Source of the DNA: an uncultured Christensenellaceae bacterium
GTDB taxonomy: Bacteria; Bacillota; Clostridia; Christensenellales; Aristaeellaceae
Assembly: GCA_905234985.1 (NCBI GenBank)
Contig: CAJOJQ010000006.1
Coordinates: 55,235-119,234, forward strand
Reading direction: 5' to 3'
Length of the DNA: 64,000 bases
The position numbers were made by a program, and so were the translations under genes. The notes under the pieces are model-generated. The model made no database searches, was not told where the DNA came from, and saw nothing but the letters and a program-made list of their open reading frames with translations. Positions 36,729-45,100 of the stretch are shown in pieces (the first letter of the stretch is position 1; each line of letters opens with the position of its first letter).

Positions 36729-38657
36729 TCAATTCTCCCCCGCTTCGGAAAGCGCCTCTTCCGCCGCTTCCCAATCGGCGTAGGCCTGGGAAAGGGCCTC
36801 TTTCAGCCTTTGATACTCTTTTGCTGCGGCGGCGGCTTTTTCAGGAACAGAATACACTTCTGGCAAGGCCATGCGCGCTTCCTGGGCGGCGATGGCTTCC
36901 TCCGTATCGGTAATGGCCTTTTCCGCCTGCCGTGCCGCTTCCTTGAGGGCCTTTAACTGCTCTTTCGCCAAGCGGACTTTTTTCTTTTCCTTGTCCGCTT
37001 CCGTTCGGGTCATGTCCGCAAAGCGCGGGTCCTGCCCCTGCTGGGCCAGTTCCCATTGGAGCTTTTGCTGATAATCGTCGTAGTTGCCCAAGTATTCCTT
37101 CACGCCGGTTTCGGACAGCACCGCCACCTTGGAGGCGAAGCGGTTGATAAAATATCGGTCATGGGACACGGCCAAAATGGTGCCCTCGAAGTTCTCCAAA
37201 GCGTCCTCCAGCACCTCGCGGCTGTCCATGTCCAGGTGGTTGGTGGGTTCGTCCAGAAGCAAAAAATTGTCCTTCCGCAGCATCAGCTTGGTCAGGGCCA
37301 CCCTTCCCTTTTCCCCGCCGGACAGGGTATGGATGGGCATGAACACATCTTCTCCCGTGAACAGGAACAGGCCCAAGGCCCCCCGCACGTCACTCTGCTC
37401 CATGCGCGGAAAAGCGTCCCACACCTCGTCCAGCACGGTTTTGTTGGGGTGCAGGCTTTCCTGCTTCTGGTCGTAATAGCCCGTGTCCACGTTGGCCCCC
37501 CAGCGCACTACGCCGCCGTCGGGGGCTTCCTCGCCCATCAAACATTTTAATAAGGTGGATTTGCCGATGCCGTTAGGCCCTAACAGCGCCACCCGATCCC
37601 CCGCCCGCAGATGCAGGTTCACATTTTGGAACAGGGTGCGATTGCCAAAGGATTTGCTGTAATCCTTGATGAACAGCACGTCGTCCCCCGTGCGGCGCTT
37701 GGCCTGAAAGCGGAAGCGCACCTGATGCTCGTCCTGGGGCCGCTCCAAACGTTCCACCTTTTCCAGCCGCTTTTCCCGGCTTTCCGCCGCCCGGATGGAT
37801 TTTTCCCGGTTGAAGGATTTATACCGGGCGATGATGGCTTCCTCCCGGGCGATCATTTTCTGCTGCTGCTCCCAGGCACGCATGCGAATCTCAAACCGCT
37901 CCGCCCGCTGGCCCATGTACGCGGAATAATTGCCCTCGTACTGCTCTAAAACGCCCAGCAGCAGCTCGGAAATATGGGTGCACACGTGATCCAGGAAGTA
38001 CCGGTCATGGCTGACCACCAGCAGGGTGCCCCGGTAATCGGCAAGGTAATGCTCCAGCCAGTCCAAGGCCTGCAAATCCAAATGGTTGGTGGGTTCGTCC
38101 AGCAGCAATAAATCCGGCTTCTGCAAAAGCAGCTTCGCCAAACACAGGCGGGTCAGCTCCCCGCCGGAAAGCAGCCGGGCGGGCTGGTCGTACTGCTCTT
38201 TCTGAAAACCTAAACCGGCAAGCACCCCCTGAATAGAGGATTTCCAGGCGTAGCCGTCGGCCTTTTCAAAGGCGTCGCTCAAACGGGTATACGTCTCCCC
38301 CAAGCGTTTCAATTCCGTTTCGCTGGCGTGGGCCATTTGCTCCTCCAGGGCGCGGAGCCTTTCTTCCATGGCAAACACGGGGTCAAACACCCGTTTCAGT
38401 TCCTCGAAAACGGTGCTGTCCCCCTCCACGGCGTATTGCTGCTCCATGTACCCCACGCGGACGCCCTTCATGAGGGAAATGCCGCCGCCGTCTTCATGCT
38501 CCTGGCCCGCCAAAATTTTCAGCAGCGTGGTTTTGCCGCACCCGTTCACCCCCACCAGGCCCATGCGCTGGTGATCCTGAAGCGTGAGGTTTACGTCCTT
38601 TAACACCACGTTGCCGCCGAAGGCTTTATGCAGGTTCTGTATCGAAAGAATAATCAC
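36729..38657 (-). CDS. ABC-F family ATPase
   Basis: 642 residues with two ATP-binding cassettes and no membrane domain. First Walker A GVNGCGKTTLLK near 35 and signature LLSGGELTRLCLAKL near 155; second Walker A GPNGIGKSTLLK near 365 and signature TLSGGEKGRVALTKL near 450. Between the two cassettes is the Arg-rich P-site tRNA-interaction linker (about 240-300), and the C-terminus is a coiled coil (540-642) as in Uup/YdiF types. ABC-F proteins act on ribosomes; resistance or general translation roles cannot be told apart here. The start is a GTG at 38657 with AGGAG. Confidence 0.92.
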   Translation of the reverse strand: MIILSIQNLHKAFGGNVVLKDVNLTLQDHQRMGLVGVNGCGKTTLLKILAGQEHEDGGGISLMKGVRVGYMEQQYAVEGDSTVFEELKRVFDPVFAMEERLRALEEQMAHASETELKRLGETYTRLSDAFEKADGYAWKSSIQGVLAGLGFQKEQYDQPARLLSGGELTRLCLAKLLLQKPDLLLLDEPTNHLDLQALDWLEHYLADYRGTLLVVSHDRYFLDHVCTHISELLLGVLEQYEGNYSAYMGQRAERFEIRMRAWEQQQKMIAREEAIIARYKSFNREKSIRAAESREKRLEKVERLERPQDEHQVRFRFQAKRRTGDDVLFIKDYSKSFGNRTLFQNVNLHLRAGDRVALLGPNGIGKSTLLKCLMGEEAPDGGVVRWGANVDTGYYDQKQESLHPNKTVLDEVWDAFPRMEQSDVRGALGLFLFTGEDVFMPIHTLSGGEKGRVALTKLMLRKDNFLLLDEPTNHLDMDSREVLEDALENFEGTILAVSHDRYFINRFASKVAVLSETGVKEYLGNYDDYQQKLQWELAQQGQDPRFADMTRTEADKEKKKVRLAKEQLKALKEAARQAEKAITDTEEAIAAQEARMALPEVYSVPEKAAAAAKEYQRLKEALSQAYADWEAAEEALSEAGEN

Positions 38658-38683
38658 GTTTTGGCTCCTGTTATATCTTTACG

Positions 38684-38716
38684 CAAAGAAGGGGCTGACA
38701 AATCGTTGCCAGCCCC
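38684..38716 (-). terminator. Terminator after secG
   Basis: On the minus strand GGGGCTG pairs with CAGCCCC (7 bp, 12-nt loop), followed by TTCTTTG. The T-run is interrupted, so read-through into the ABC-F gene is possible. Confidence 0.55.
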
Positions 38717-38744
38717 GAACGTCCTCCCAGCAAATGCCGATGGG

Positions 38745-38981
38745 TTACGCCACAATCAGCATCACGATGGCCAGCAGAACAAATACGATGGCAGAAATCT
38801 TGGTAGCGTTGCTCAGCTTTCCTTCCAAAGTATTATTCTTATTCTTCCCAAAGAAGGTTTCGCTGCCGCCGGTCAGGGCGCCCATGCCGTCGCTGTCGCT
38901 GGACTGCATCAGCACGGTGACGATCATGACCAACGCGGAAATAACCATCAAAATGTTCAGAATAACTTCAACTGCGCTCAT
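38745..38981 (-). CDS. secG: Preprotein translocase subunit SecG
   Basis: 78 residues from the ATG at 38981, with an AAGGAGGG site. Two membrane helices (about 6-24 and 58-76) flank the conserved loop with MQSSDSDGMGALTGGSETFFGKNK. SecG is the small accessory subunit of SecYEG. It has its own promoter. The frame continues upstream but without a start or ribosome site. Confidence 0.95.
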   Translation of the reverse strand: MSAVEVILNILMVISALVMIVTVLMQSSDSDGMGALTGGSETFFGKNKNNTLEGKLSNATKISAIVFVLLAIVMLIVA

Positions 38982-39015
38982 TGGAATTTCCCTCCTTGCT
39001 GTAGACACAGGTTGT

Positions 39016-39044
39016 ATTTTAACACAGGGCGGAAAAAAATACAA
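39016..39044 (-). promoter_or_regulatory. Promoter of secG
   Basis: On the minus strand TTGTAT (39039-39044) is 17 nt from TAAAAT (39016-39021), about 35 nt from the ATG. Confidence 0.7.
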
Positions 39045-39113
39045 GTATGCTGTGACAAAAAATATTGAAATACCGGAGATTGAAGCAAGGCTGAAGCGCA
39101 ATGCAAAAAAATC

Positions 39114-39142
39114 TTGTGTTCGCCGGTAATTTATGATAGACT
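39114..39142 (+). promoter_or_regulatory. Promoter of the Nif11-leader peptide genes
   Basis: TTGTGT (39114-39119) is 17 nt from TAGACT (39137-39142). It leaves a 5' leader of about 165 nt, which holds short hairpins (for example GGTTCC/GGAACC) but no recognised riboswitch. Confidence 0.5.
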
Positions 39143-39317
39143 GTAGCCATCAGGGAAGCGTTCAGCTCCCACTGAAAAAAAATAAAAATCTTGCTGCCAT
39201 CCCCATCCGTTCCTGCGTATACCCATATGAAAGGTTCCGATGAACCGGACCGGAACGGCTGCGGACGAAAAGCGCCCGGCTGCGTCCGTGGAACGATCAA
39301 TGAGGGAGGAAAAGACA

Positions 39318-39647
39318 ATGACTCTGCAGGAATTCAAAACCAAGGTGGAAAACGACGAGGAACTGAAGCAGGCGCTCAAGGAGGCGCTGGAGAAGGACGA
39401 GGAAACGCTGGAAGCGTTCATTCAGGCGCAGGGCGTGGAAATCTCCGACCGCGAACCCTTATCCGATGACGAGGTGGAAGCTGTCGCGGGCGGCGCGGGA
39501 AGAATCAGAAAGAAAATCAAAAACTATTTTCAGACTGTCTTAGGGATAAATGAAGAAGGCAAGGAATCCTGGAAGGAAATCATTGGATATGTAAAAGATG
39601 GCGCCGAAGTTGTAAAAGACGGCCTCCATGATGTGTTTTATAAATGA
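39318..39647 (+). CDS. Nif11-type leader precursor peptide 1
   Basis: 109 residues from the ATG at 39318, with a GGGAGG site. Residues 1-59 form a Nif11-like leader (LQEFKTKVENDEELKQALKEA, then DDEVEAVAGG) ending in a double glycine. The 50-residue core begins AGRIRKKIKNYF and is amphipathic and charged, with no Cys and very few Ser/Thr, so it is not a lanthipeptide or cyclised-Cys substrate. It ends in a KDGAEVVKDGLHDVFY motif shared with the second peptide. Cleavage after GG by a C39 peptidase transporter is expected from family knowledge; no such transporter is in the window. Likely a bacteriocin-like or signal peptide. Confidence 0.85.
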   Translation: MTLQEFKTKVENDEELKQALKEALEKDEETLEAFIQAQGVEISDREPLSDDEVEAVAGGAGRIRKKIKNYFQTVLGINEEGKESWKEIIGYVKDGAEVVKDGLHDVFYK

Positions 39648-39684
39648 GTTATTTTACGGCATTCAGGAAAGGGAGGAAAAGGAA

Positions 39685-40011
39685 ATGACTCTGCAGGAAT
39701 TCAAAGCCAAGGCGGAAAACAACGAGGAACTGAAGCAGGCGCTCAAGGAAGCCCTGGAAAAAGGCGACGAAGCGCTGGCGGTGTTTCTGAGCGAACAGGG
39801 CGTTCATCTCGCCAGCCGGGTTGAATTATCCGAGAAAGACCTGGACAACGTCGTGGGCGGCTTCAGCCTGAACACAATCAAGAATGGCGTCAATAAAGTA
39901 AAGCGCGTCGTCCTGCCCAACGACCTGGAAAGGCAGGAATTGAAGAATTTCTTTAAAAAAGGGACGGATTTCGTGGAACAAGTCGTCCACGATACGATCT
40001 ATACCCATTAA
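39685..40011 (+). CDS. Nif11-type leader precursor peptide 2
   Basis: 108 residues from the ATG at 39685, with an AGGGAGG-type site. The leader (LQEFKAKAENNEELKQALKEA, ending KDLDNVVGG) is nearly the same as in the first peptide at base level, while the 49-residue core (FSLNTIKNGVNK onward) is different except at its end: KKGTDFVEQVVHDTIY matches KxGxxxVxxxxHDxxY in peptide 1. It lies 37 nt after peptide 1. The pattern of constant leader and varied core is typical of duplicated, diversifying precursor genes. No modifying enzyme is adjacent. Confidence 0.85.
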   Translation: MTLQEFKAKAENNEELKQALKEALEKGDEALAVFLSEQGVHLASRVELSEKDLDNVVGGFSLNTIKNGVNKVKRVVLPNDLERQELKNFFKKGTDFVEQVVHDTIYTH

Positions 40012-40056
40012 GCCGTTCTTTTTCTCACCGATCATCATGCCCTGATATGGACTCGC

Positions 40057-40088
40057 ACGCGCGGGATAGGCAAACGAATCCCGCGCGT
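40057..40088 (+). terminator. Hairpin after the Nif11 peptide genes
   Basis: ACGCGCGGGAT (40057-40067) pairs perfectly with ATCCCGCGCGT (40078-40088), an 11-bp stem with a 10-nt loop, 46 nt after the second peptide. Only a broken T-run follows (GGGTCTTTCGTTT). Confidence 0.65.
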
Positions 40089-40141
40089 CCGGGTCTTTCG
40101 TTTATGCCAATCCTTTTTCAGAAAAGCGGTGAAATACGGCC

Positions 40142-40723
40142 ATGTCTATCGCCTTCGATTTAGCGATTTTCTTCATAACTTTGGTACTTACGGTGCGCTT
40201 TTTCCGAAAGGACGGCGCGTGGAACGCGGAGAAGGGAAAAATCGCCTTCCGGTTCTTTACGGTGCAGAGCAACGTGCTGTGCGCCCTGTCCGCGCTGCTG
40301 CTGTGCCTGTTCCCCGGCTCGCGCGCGGTATGGCTTTTAAAATACGCGGGCACGGCGGCGGTGAGCGTCACCATGCTGACGGTGCTTTTCTATTTGGGCC
40401 CCCTGTTCGGCTACAAAAAGCTGCTGTCCGGCGGCGATTTGTTCATGCACCTGATTACGCCCCTGCTGGCCCTCGTTTCCTTTTGCGCGTTTGAAAAGCG
40501 GGGCCTTGCCTTTTCGGAAGCCCTGTGGGGGCTTGCGCCGGTGATCCTGTACGGCGCGCTGTACATGTACCGGGTGGTTTTCTGCCCCAGGGTCGCGCCG
40601 GAAAAAGCCTGGGACGATTTTTACGGGTTCAACAATACCGGCAAATATTATCTTTCCGCCGCCGTGATGGCGGCGGGCACGTTTCTGATTTGTTTGGGCC
40701 TGATGGCGCTTCAAAATCTATAA
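40142..40723 (+). CDS. Polytopic membrane protein (Pr6Pr-like)
   Basis: 193 residues with about six membrane helices. The landmarks FFTVQSNVLCALSALLL, FYLGPLFGY and GGDLFMHLITPLLALVSF, then GFNNTGKYYL near the end, resemble the Pr6Pr/FAR-17a-type family of unknown function. No ribosome site is clear before the ATG. It follows the Nif11 peptide genes after a hairpin; an immunity role is possible but unsupported by sequence. Confidence 0.65.
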   Translation: MSIAFDLAIFFITLVLTVRFFRKDGAWNAEKGKIAFRFFTVQSNVLCALSALLLCLFPGSRAVWLLKYAGTAAVSVTMLTVLFYLGPLFGYKKLLSGGDLFMHLITPLLALVSFCAFEKRGLAFSEALWGLAPVILYGALYMYRVVFCPRVAPEKAWDDFYGFNNTGKYYLSAAVMAAGTFLICLGLMALQNL

Positions 40724-40805
40724 AAAGGGTCTATTCAGGATGCAATACATAAAGCGTAACTGATCTGTGCTGTTTGGATTTTTCGCACTGGCCGGATGAT
40801 CGACC

Positions 40806-40910
40806 GTAGGGGCGAATATGATCCGCCCGCCTTTGCCGAATGTTACGAACGCCGCAAGATTAACATTCCGATCATGCCACGCGAAGCGGGCGGATATGAT
40901 CCGCCCCTAC
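40806..40910. repeat. Imperfect inverted repeat with 24-nt arms
   Basis: GTAGGGGCGAATATGATC-type left arm (40806-40829) and its near complement (40887-40910) enclose a 57-nt core. GTAGGGGCG...CCGCCCCTAC flanking sequences are seen scattered between genes in many Clostridia. It is unlike the heptad-armed families here. Single copy in the window. Confidence 0.7.
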
Positions 40911-40922
40911 AACGAAATCATC

Positions 40923-40955
40923 AAACCCCCCGGCTTTTTCGGCCAGGGGGTTTTT
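40923..40955. terminator. Terminator between the Pr6Pr-like gene and the sigma gene
   Basis: CCCCCCGGC and GCC(A)GGGGG form a GC stem; plus-strand side ends in TTTTTGTTT (strong), minus-strand side in TTTG (weak). It lies 3 nt from the sigma gene stop. Confidence 0.75.
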
Positions 40956-40957
40956 GT

Positions 40958-41437
40958 TTACGCGCCCAGCGCTCTTTTCAGCAGCGTCAGCGCCTTTTGA
41001 TGCCGCAGCTTCACAGCGCCGTAGCTCAAGTGCATCAGCTCGGCGATTTCGGTCAGGGGCTTGCGGTCGTAATAGAGCAAGACCACGATGTCCCTCAGCT
41101 CCTGGGGCAGCATGTTCAGGGCGGCGGCAAGCTCGCTCAGCGTTTCCTGCTCCAGCAGCGGGGCTTCCACCTCCCCGTCGTCGGAAAGGTTTTCATCCAG
41201 TTCTTCGGTGGGCTTCGATTTGCGGAAGTGGTCGATCAGGGTATTTCGGGTAATGGTGAAGATCCAGGTACTCAGAGACGCTTTGCTCTGGTCGAATTGA
41301 TCCATCTTGCGGAATACCTTTTCAAACACGTCCGCGCACAGATCCTCGGCGTCCGCCCGGTGCTGCACCCGGGCCATGATGTAGCCCATCACCTTGCCGC
41401 TGTAGGCGGCGTAGATTTCCTCCCAGCCGGGCTTCAT
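40958..41437 (-). CDS. ECF-type RNA polymerase sigma factor
   Basis: 159 residues from the second of two close ATGs, chosen for AAGGA at a 9-nt spacing. Region 2: HRADAEDLCADVFEKVFRKM and STWIFTITRNTLIDHFRKSK. Region 4: LPQELRDIVVLLYYDRKPLTEIAELMHLSYGAVKLRHQKALTLLKR (landmark only: residues about 110-155). This is a typical extracytoplasmic-function sigma factor, likely held by an anti-sigma partner. The ATG overlaps the stop of the small upstream gene by 4 nt, the usual place for such a partner. The regulon is unknown. Confidence 0.92.
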   Translation of the reverse strand: MKPGWEEIYAAYSGKVMGYIMARVQHRADAEDLCADVFEKVFRKMDQFDQSKASLSTWIFTITRNTLIDHFRKSKPTEELDENLSDDGEVEAPLLEQETLSELAAALNMLPQELRDIVVLLYYDRKPLTEIAELMHLSYGAVKLRHQKALTLLKRALGA

Positions 41438-41628
41438 TTCCATTCGTCCTTAGGCCGGGCAAATTTGTAAGACGATTTCGGCGTCCCCGCCGCCGCAACC
41501 CATTCAGCCTCGTCGTCCGTCAGCTTCCGGGCGGTATAACGGGCATGCACCTCGTCGATGACCGCCTGCAGATCCTTGTTCTTTTCAAAGCGGTGAAAGT
41601 CAAACAGCAGGCTGATTTTTTTCTCCAA
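41434..41628 (-). CDS. Small partner protein of the ECF sigma factor (possible anti-sigma)
   Basis: 64 residues from a TTG at 41628, chosen because GGGAGG is 8 nt upstream. Hydrophilic, no Cys-zinc motif and no membrane helix, so not a classic zinc anti-sigma. It contains DLQAVIDEVHARYTARKLTDDEAEWVAAAG. Its position directly before and overlapping an ECF sigma gene suggests a regulator or co-sensor. Function is inference. Confidence 0.6.
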   Translation of the reverse strand: MEKKISLLFDFHRFEKNKDLQAVIDEVHARYTARKLTDDEAEWVAAAGTPKSSYKFARPKDEWK

Positions 41629-41868
41629 GCGCTGCTCCTCCCTTCCCGCGCGCTTCCCGCAAAACGGGCCTTGCGCGAATTTTATATTTCCATTCCTATA
41701 TACGGAAACGCTTGAAAGATGGCAGCAATCCCGAACGGATTTCCGTCTCCGTTCAGAAAAAAAGCCATGGCGGGGCAGGCCTTTTGCATTTGGTTCATCC
41801 TTCGCCGCTATTCTACCACACAAACCCGCCGTTTGTCCAGAAAAATCCAGCTAAAAACGGCGCGGCAC

Positions 41869-41897
41869 TTGAAAATGGTCCCGTTTTCAACTATAAT
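41869..41897 (+). promoter_or_regulatory. Promoter of the hybrid histidine kinase gene
   Basis: TTGAAA (41869-41874) is 17 nt from a perfect TATAAT (41892-41897). It is about 240 nt upstream of the GTG start, with repeat copy 5 inside the leader. Confidence 0.8.
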
Positions 41898-41943
41898 GAA
41901 ACAGAAGGTAAAGGTTCAGTTAATCAGAAAGAACAGTTTCAAC

Positions 41944-42065
41944 AGAGTTGAGAGCGGAGAGTTGAGAGTTGAGATAGATCATGTTTTCCGCTTTCGCCCT
42001 GAAAATCAAGAGAACGGGACGCATGCCCGTCCATATCTCAACTCTCAACTCCCAACTCTCAACTC
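41944..42065. repeat. Heptad-armed inverted repeat, AGTTGAG family, copy 5
   Basis: Left arm 41944-41975 has four 7-mers (AGTTGAG, AGCGGAG, AGTTGAG, AGTTGAG); right arm 42033-42065 has four. Core 57 nt with GTTTTCCGCTTTCGCCCTG, close to copy 6. It lies in the transcribed leader of the histidine kinase gene. Confidence 0.88.
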
Positions 42066-42137
42066 CCCGCTTTCTTCGATTATGAAACGTTCGTCATCAC
42101 CCGCGACTGAACATATACTTTTGAAGGGGTTTCCGCC

Positions 42138-45100
42138 GTGAATGAAATCGTACTGGAGCTGGCGGCGCTGCTGCTTTCGCTCTTTTGCCTGATTTACAGC
42201 GTATCCGTGCGCAGGGAGCTGTACGCGCCGCTGCCCAAGCGCCTGATCCACGCCCTGCATAACCAGCACTTCGCTTTCTTAGGGGTGCTGGCTTCCATCG
42301 CGCTCACCGCCGCTTCCTCCGTGGTGGCCGAGCTTGCGCGGAATTTGGGCGGCGGGGTGCGCACCATGACGGTCCTGCGGTCGGTCTATTATCTGCTTCA
42401 CCTGCTGCCCGCCTATTTCTTTTCGGTGTTTTTGATTGATCTGTGCGGCCCGGCGAAAAAGCGGGGGCCGCGCTTTTGGCGCGCCTATTCCCTGCCGCTG
42501 CTTTTGGGGGCCGTGCTGGCCGCCGCCAATCCCCTCACGCGCTTTTGCTTTACCATGACCGGCGGCGGCGCGGTTCAGCGCCCTGGCCCCGGCATGTGGG
42601 CGCTGTTTTCCGTGGCGGTTTTTTATTTGGCCGCCGGGTTCCTGTACTTTTTCCGCTTCTGCCGCGAAATGACCAAAGCGGAGCGCCGGGCCGCCCTGGT
42701 GCTGATGACCGTGGTGCTTTTGGGCGTGGTGATCCAGGCCGTATGGAGCGCGCCGGTGGAGCTGTTCTTTGAGGCCATCGCCTTTTTCGGCTTCATGGCC
42801 CTGCTGGAGCATGACCGGGACGCTTCTGAAAACGGCATGAGCCGCCGGTTCCGGGGCAGCGCCGTGGTTGCCCTGGCCTTCACCTTCTTAGCGGTCATCG
42901 TGGTGAACATCACGCTGATCCAGGGCATCAACCGCTCCCAGGCCGACAAGTTAGGCAATATCCGGTTGGACGTGATCCGAAGCGATTTGGAGGACACCGT
43001 CACTTCGGCGGAAAATAACCTGCTAAGGGTTTCGGTGGAGGCGGAAAACCTGCTGAACTCCGGCGCGTCCCGGGAACAGATCAGCGCTTATTTCACCCGG
43101 CAGAAGGAACGTTTTCTGGCCGACGACAGCTTCATGAACGTGTATATCGCCGACCCGGACTGGCTGTTCGTGCCCGATTTCGAGCCTCCGGCGGACTTTC
43201 ACGCCACCGAGCGCTTATGGTATTTGGGGGCCAAGGAAAGCCCCGGCAGCCCGTTCCTGACCGAGCCGTATTTGGACGTGACGTCCGGCGACATGTGCAT
43301 TACCGAATCCGTGCTGCTGGCCGACGGCAAAACGGTGGTGGGCTACGACCTGAACCTGTCCAAGGCCCAGGAATCCATTCTGCGCATGACGGAGGACACG
43401 GACCAGACCGCCATGATCGTCACCGACCAGGGCCTCATCATCGGCTATACGGATATGGCCCTGGTGGGCGAAAAGGCGGGCGACAAGCTGCCCGAGTACG
43501 CCGAGGCGCTGCGGCGCGTGGCCGCCTCCAAGGATCACGGCAGCTTCCAGGTGACTTTGAACGGCCGAAGCTGCAGGATCTTTTCTTCCGAAACGAAAAA
43601 CCACTGGTATTTGATCCTCAGCGTGGATACCGACACGCTGTACGCCGAAAGCAACCGGCAATTGACGCTCATGGCGGCGGTGAACCTGCTGATGCTGGTG
43701 GTGGTCGTTACCTTCTATTTAATCAGCACCCGCAACAGCCTGCGGGCGGCGGAATCCCTGAAGGAAAACGAGCGGTTCATCGACGGGGTGGCCGACCGGC
43801 TGCACCATGCCGTGACCCAAATCCAGCTGCTGAACGAAAGCCAGTTCATGGAAACCGGGGAGGGCGCGCTCGCCCAGATCAGGGACACGGGCACGGAGCT
43901 GAACGACCTGTCCGACAGCATCCGTTCCTATTCCACCCTGCTGCGCGCCCGCGTGGCGAAGGAAGAAAACCGCAAAGAAAAAGAGCTGCACGGCGGCGCG
44001 GTGGAAGCGCCCAGCCGCAGGGCGCGCAACGGCATCATCCTCACCCTGCTGTTCACCATGCTCATCGTGCTGATCCTGTGCTGCCGCAGCGCCATCGACG
44101 CCGGGAACACCCGCATGGAGCAGGCCGCCGACGCCTACGAAAACGAGCTGAACCAGTGGATCACGCGGGAGCAGAGCATCCTGTACGCCATCACCGACGT
44201 GATCTCCTCCCAGCCCGGTTTGATGGAGAACTACGAGGACGCCGTGCATTTGCTGGGCGACTTTGCGCGGAACTATCCAGAAATTTCCTCCTGCTATTTG
44301 GCAAACCCCTACGCGGAGCATCCCATCATCATGGATTCCGGCTGGGAGCCGGGGGCCGATTTCCGCCCCGAAACCCGGCCGTGGTACAAGGCCGCGCAGC
44401 TTTCCCCCACCCATTTCAGCATTTCCGCCCCCTATTTAGACGCGCAGACCAATACCTACTGCGTCACCTTCTCCCGCGTGGTGTACGGGGAACAGAGCGA
44501 GTTTTTGGGCATCTTCGGCATCGACTTTTTCCTGGACAAGCTGATCCAGGTATTGGGCGACAGCTACACCGAATCGGGCTACGCCTTCCTGGTGGATTCG
44601 GAAGGCGTGATCATCAATCATCCCTACGAAGCCTATCAAATGAACGGGAGCCACAGCGTCAGCATTGAGGATACGCTGTACGCCGACGCTTACAACAGCC
44701 AAAGCGCCGCCGTCCTGCGGGACGATTCCGGCCAGTTCTTTGCCTGCGTCAGCCGGAAAACAGCCTCCGGCTTCACGGTGATGCTGGCAAACAGCTGGTG
44801 GAGCATCTACGGCGAGCTGGTGCTGGTTTCGGCGGCGGCGCTGATCCTGTTCGGCCTGTGCATCGTGTTCATCGTGCTGCTCATCAACCGCCTGATCCGC
44901 TGGCAGCAAAAGACCAACCGCCAGCTGGTGGAGGCCGCCGAAACAGCGAAAAAGGCCGACCGGGCCAAGTCCCAGTTCCTGGCCCAGATGAGCCATGAGA
45001 TCCGCACGCCCATGAACGCCATCATCGGCCTGGACAACATCGCCCTGCGCGAACCGAACCTTTCCCCCCACGTGCGGGACGAGCTGGAAAAGATCGGCGC

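Noticed and set aside
39318..40011. Nif11 peptides as lanthipeptide precursors
   Set aside because: The cores have no Cys and almost no Ser, and no LanM-type enzyme is near.
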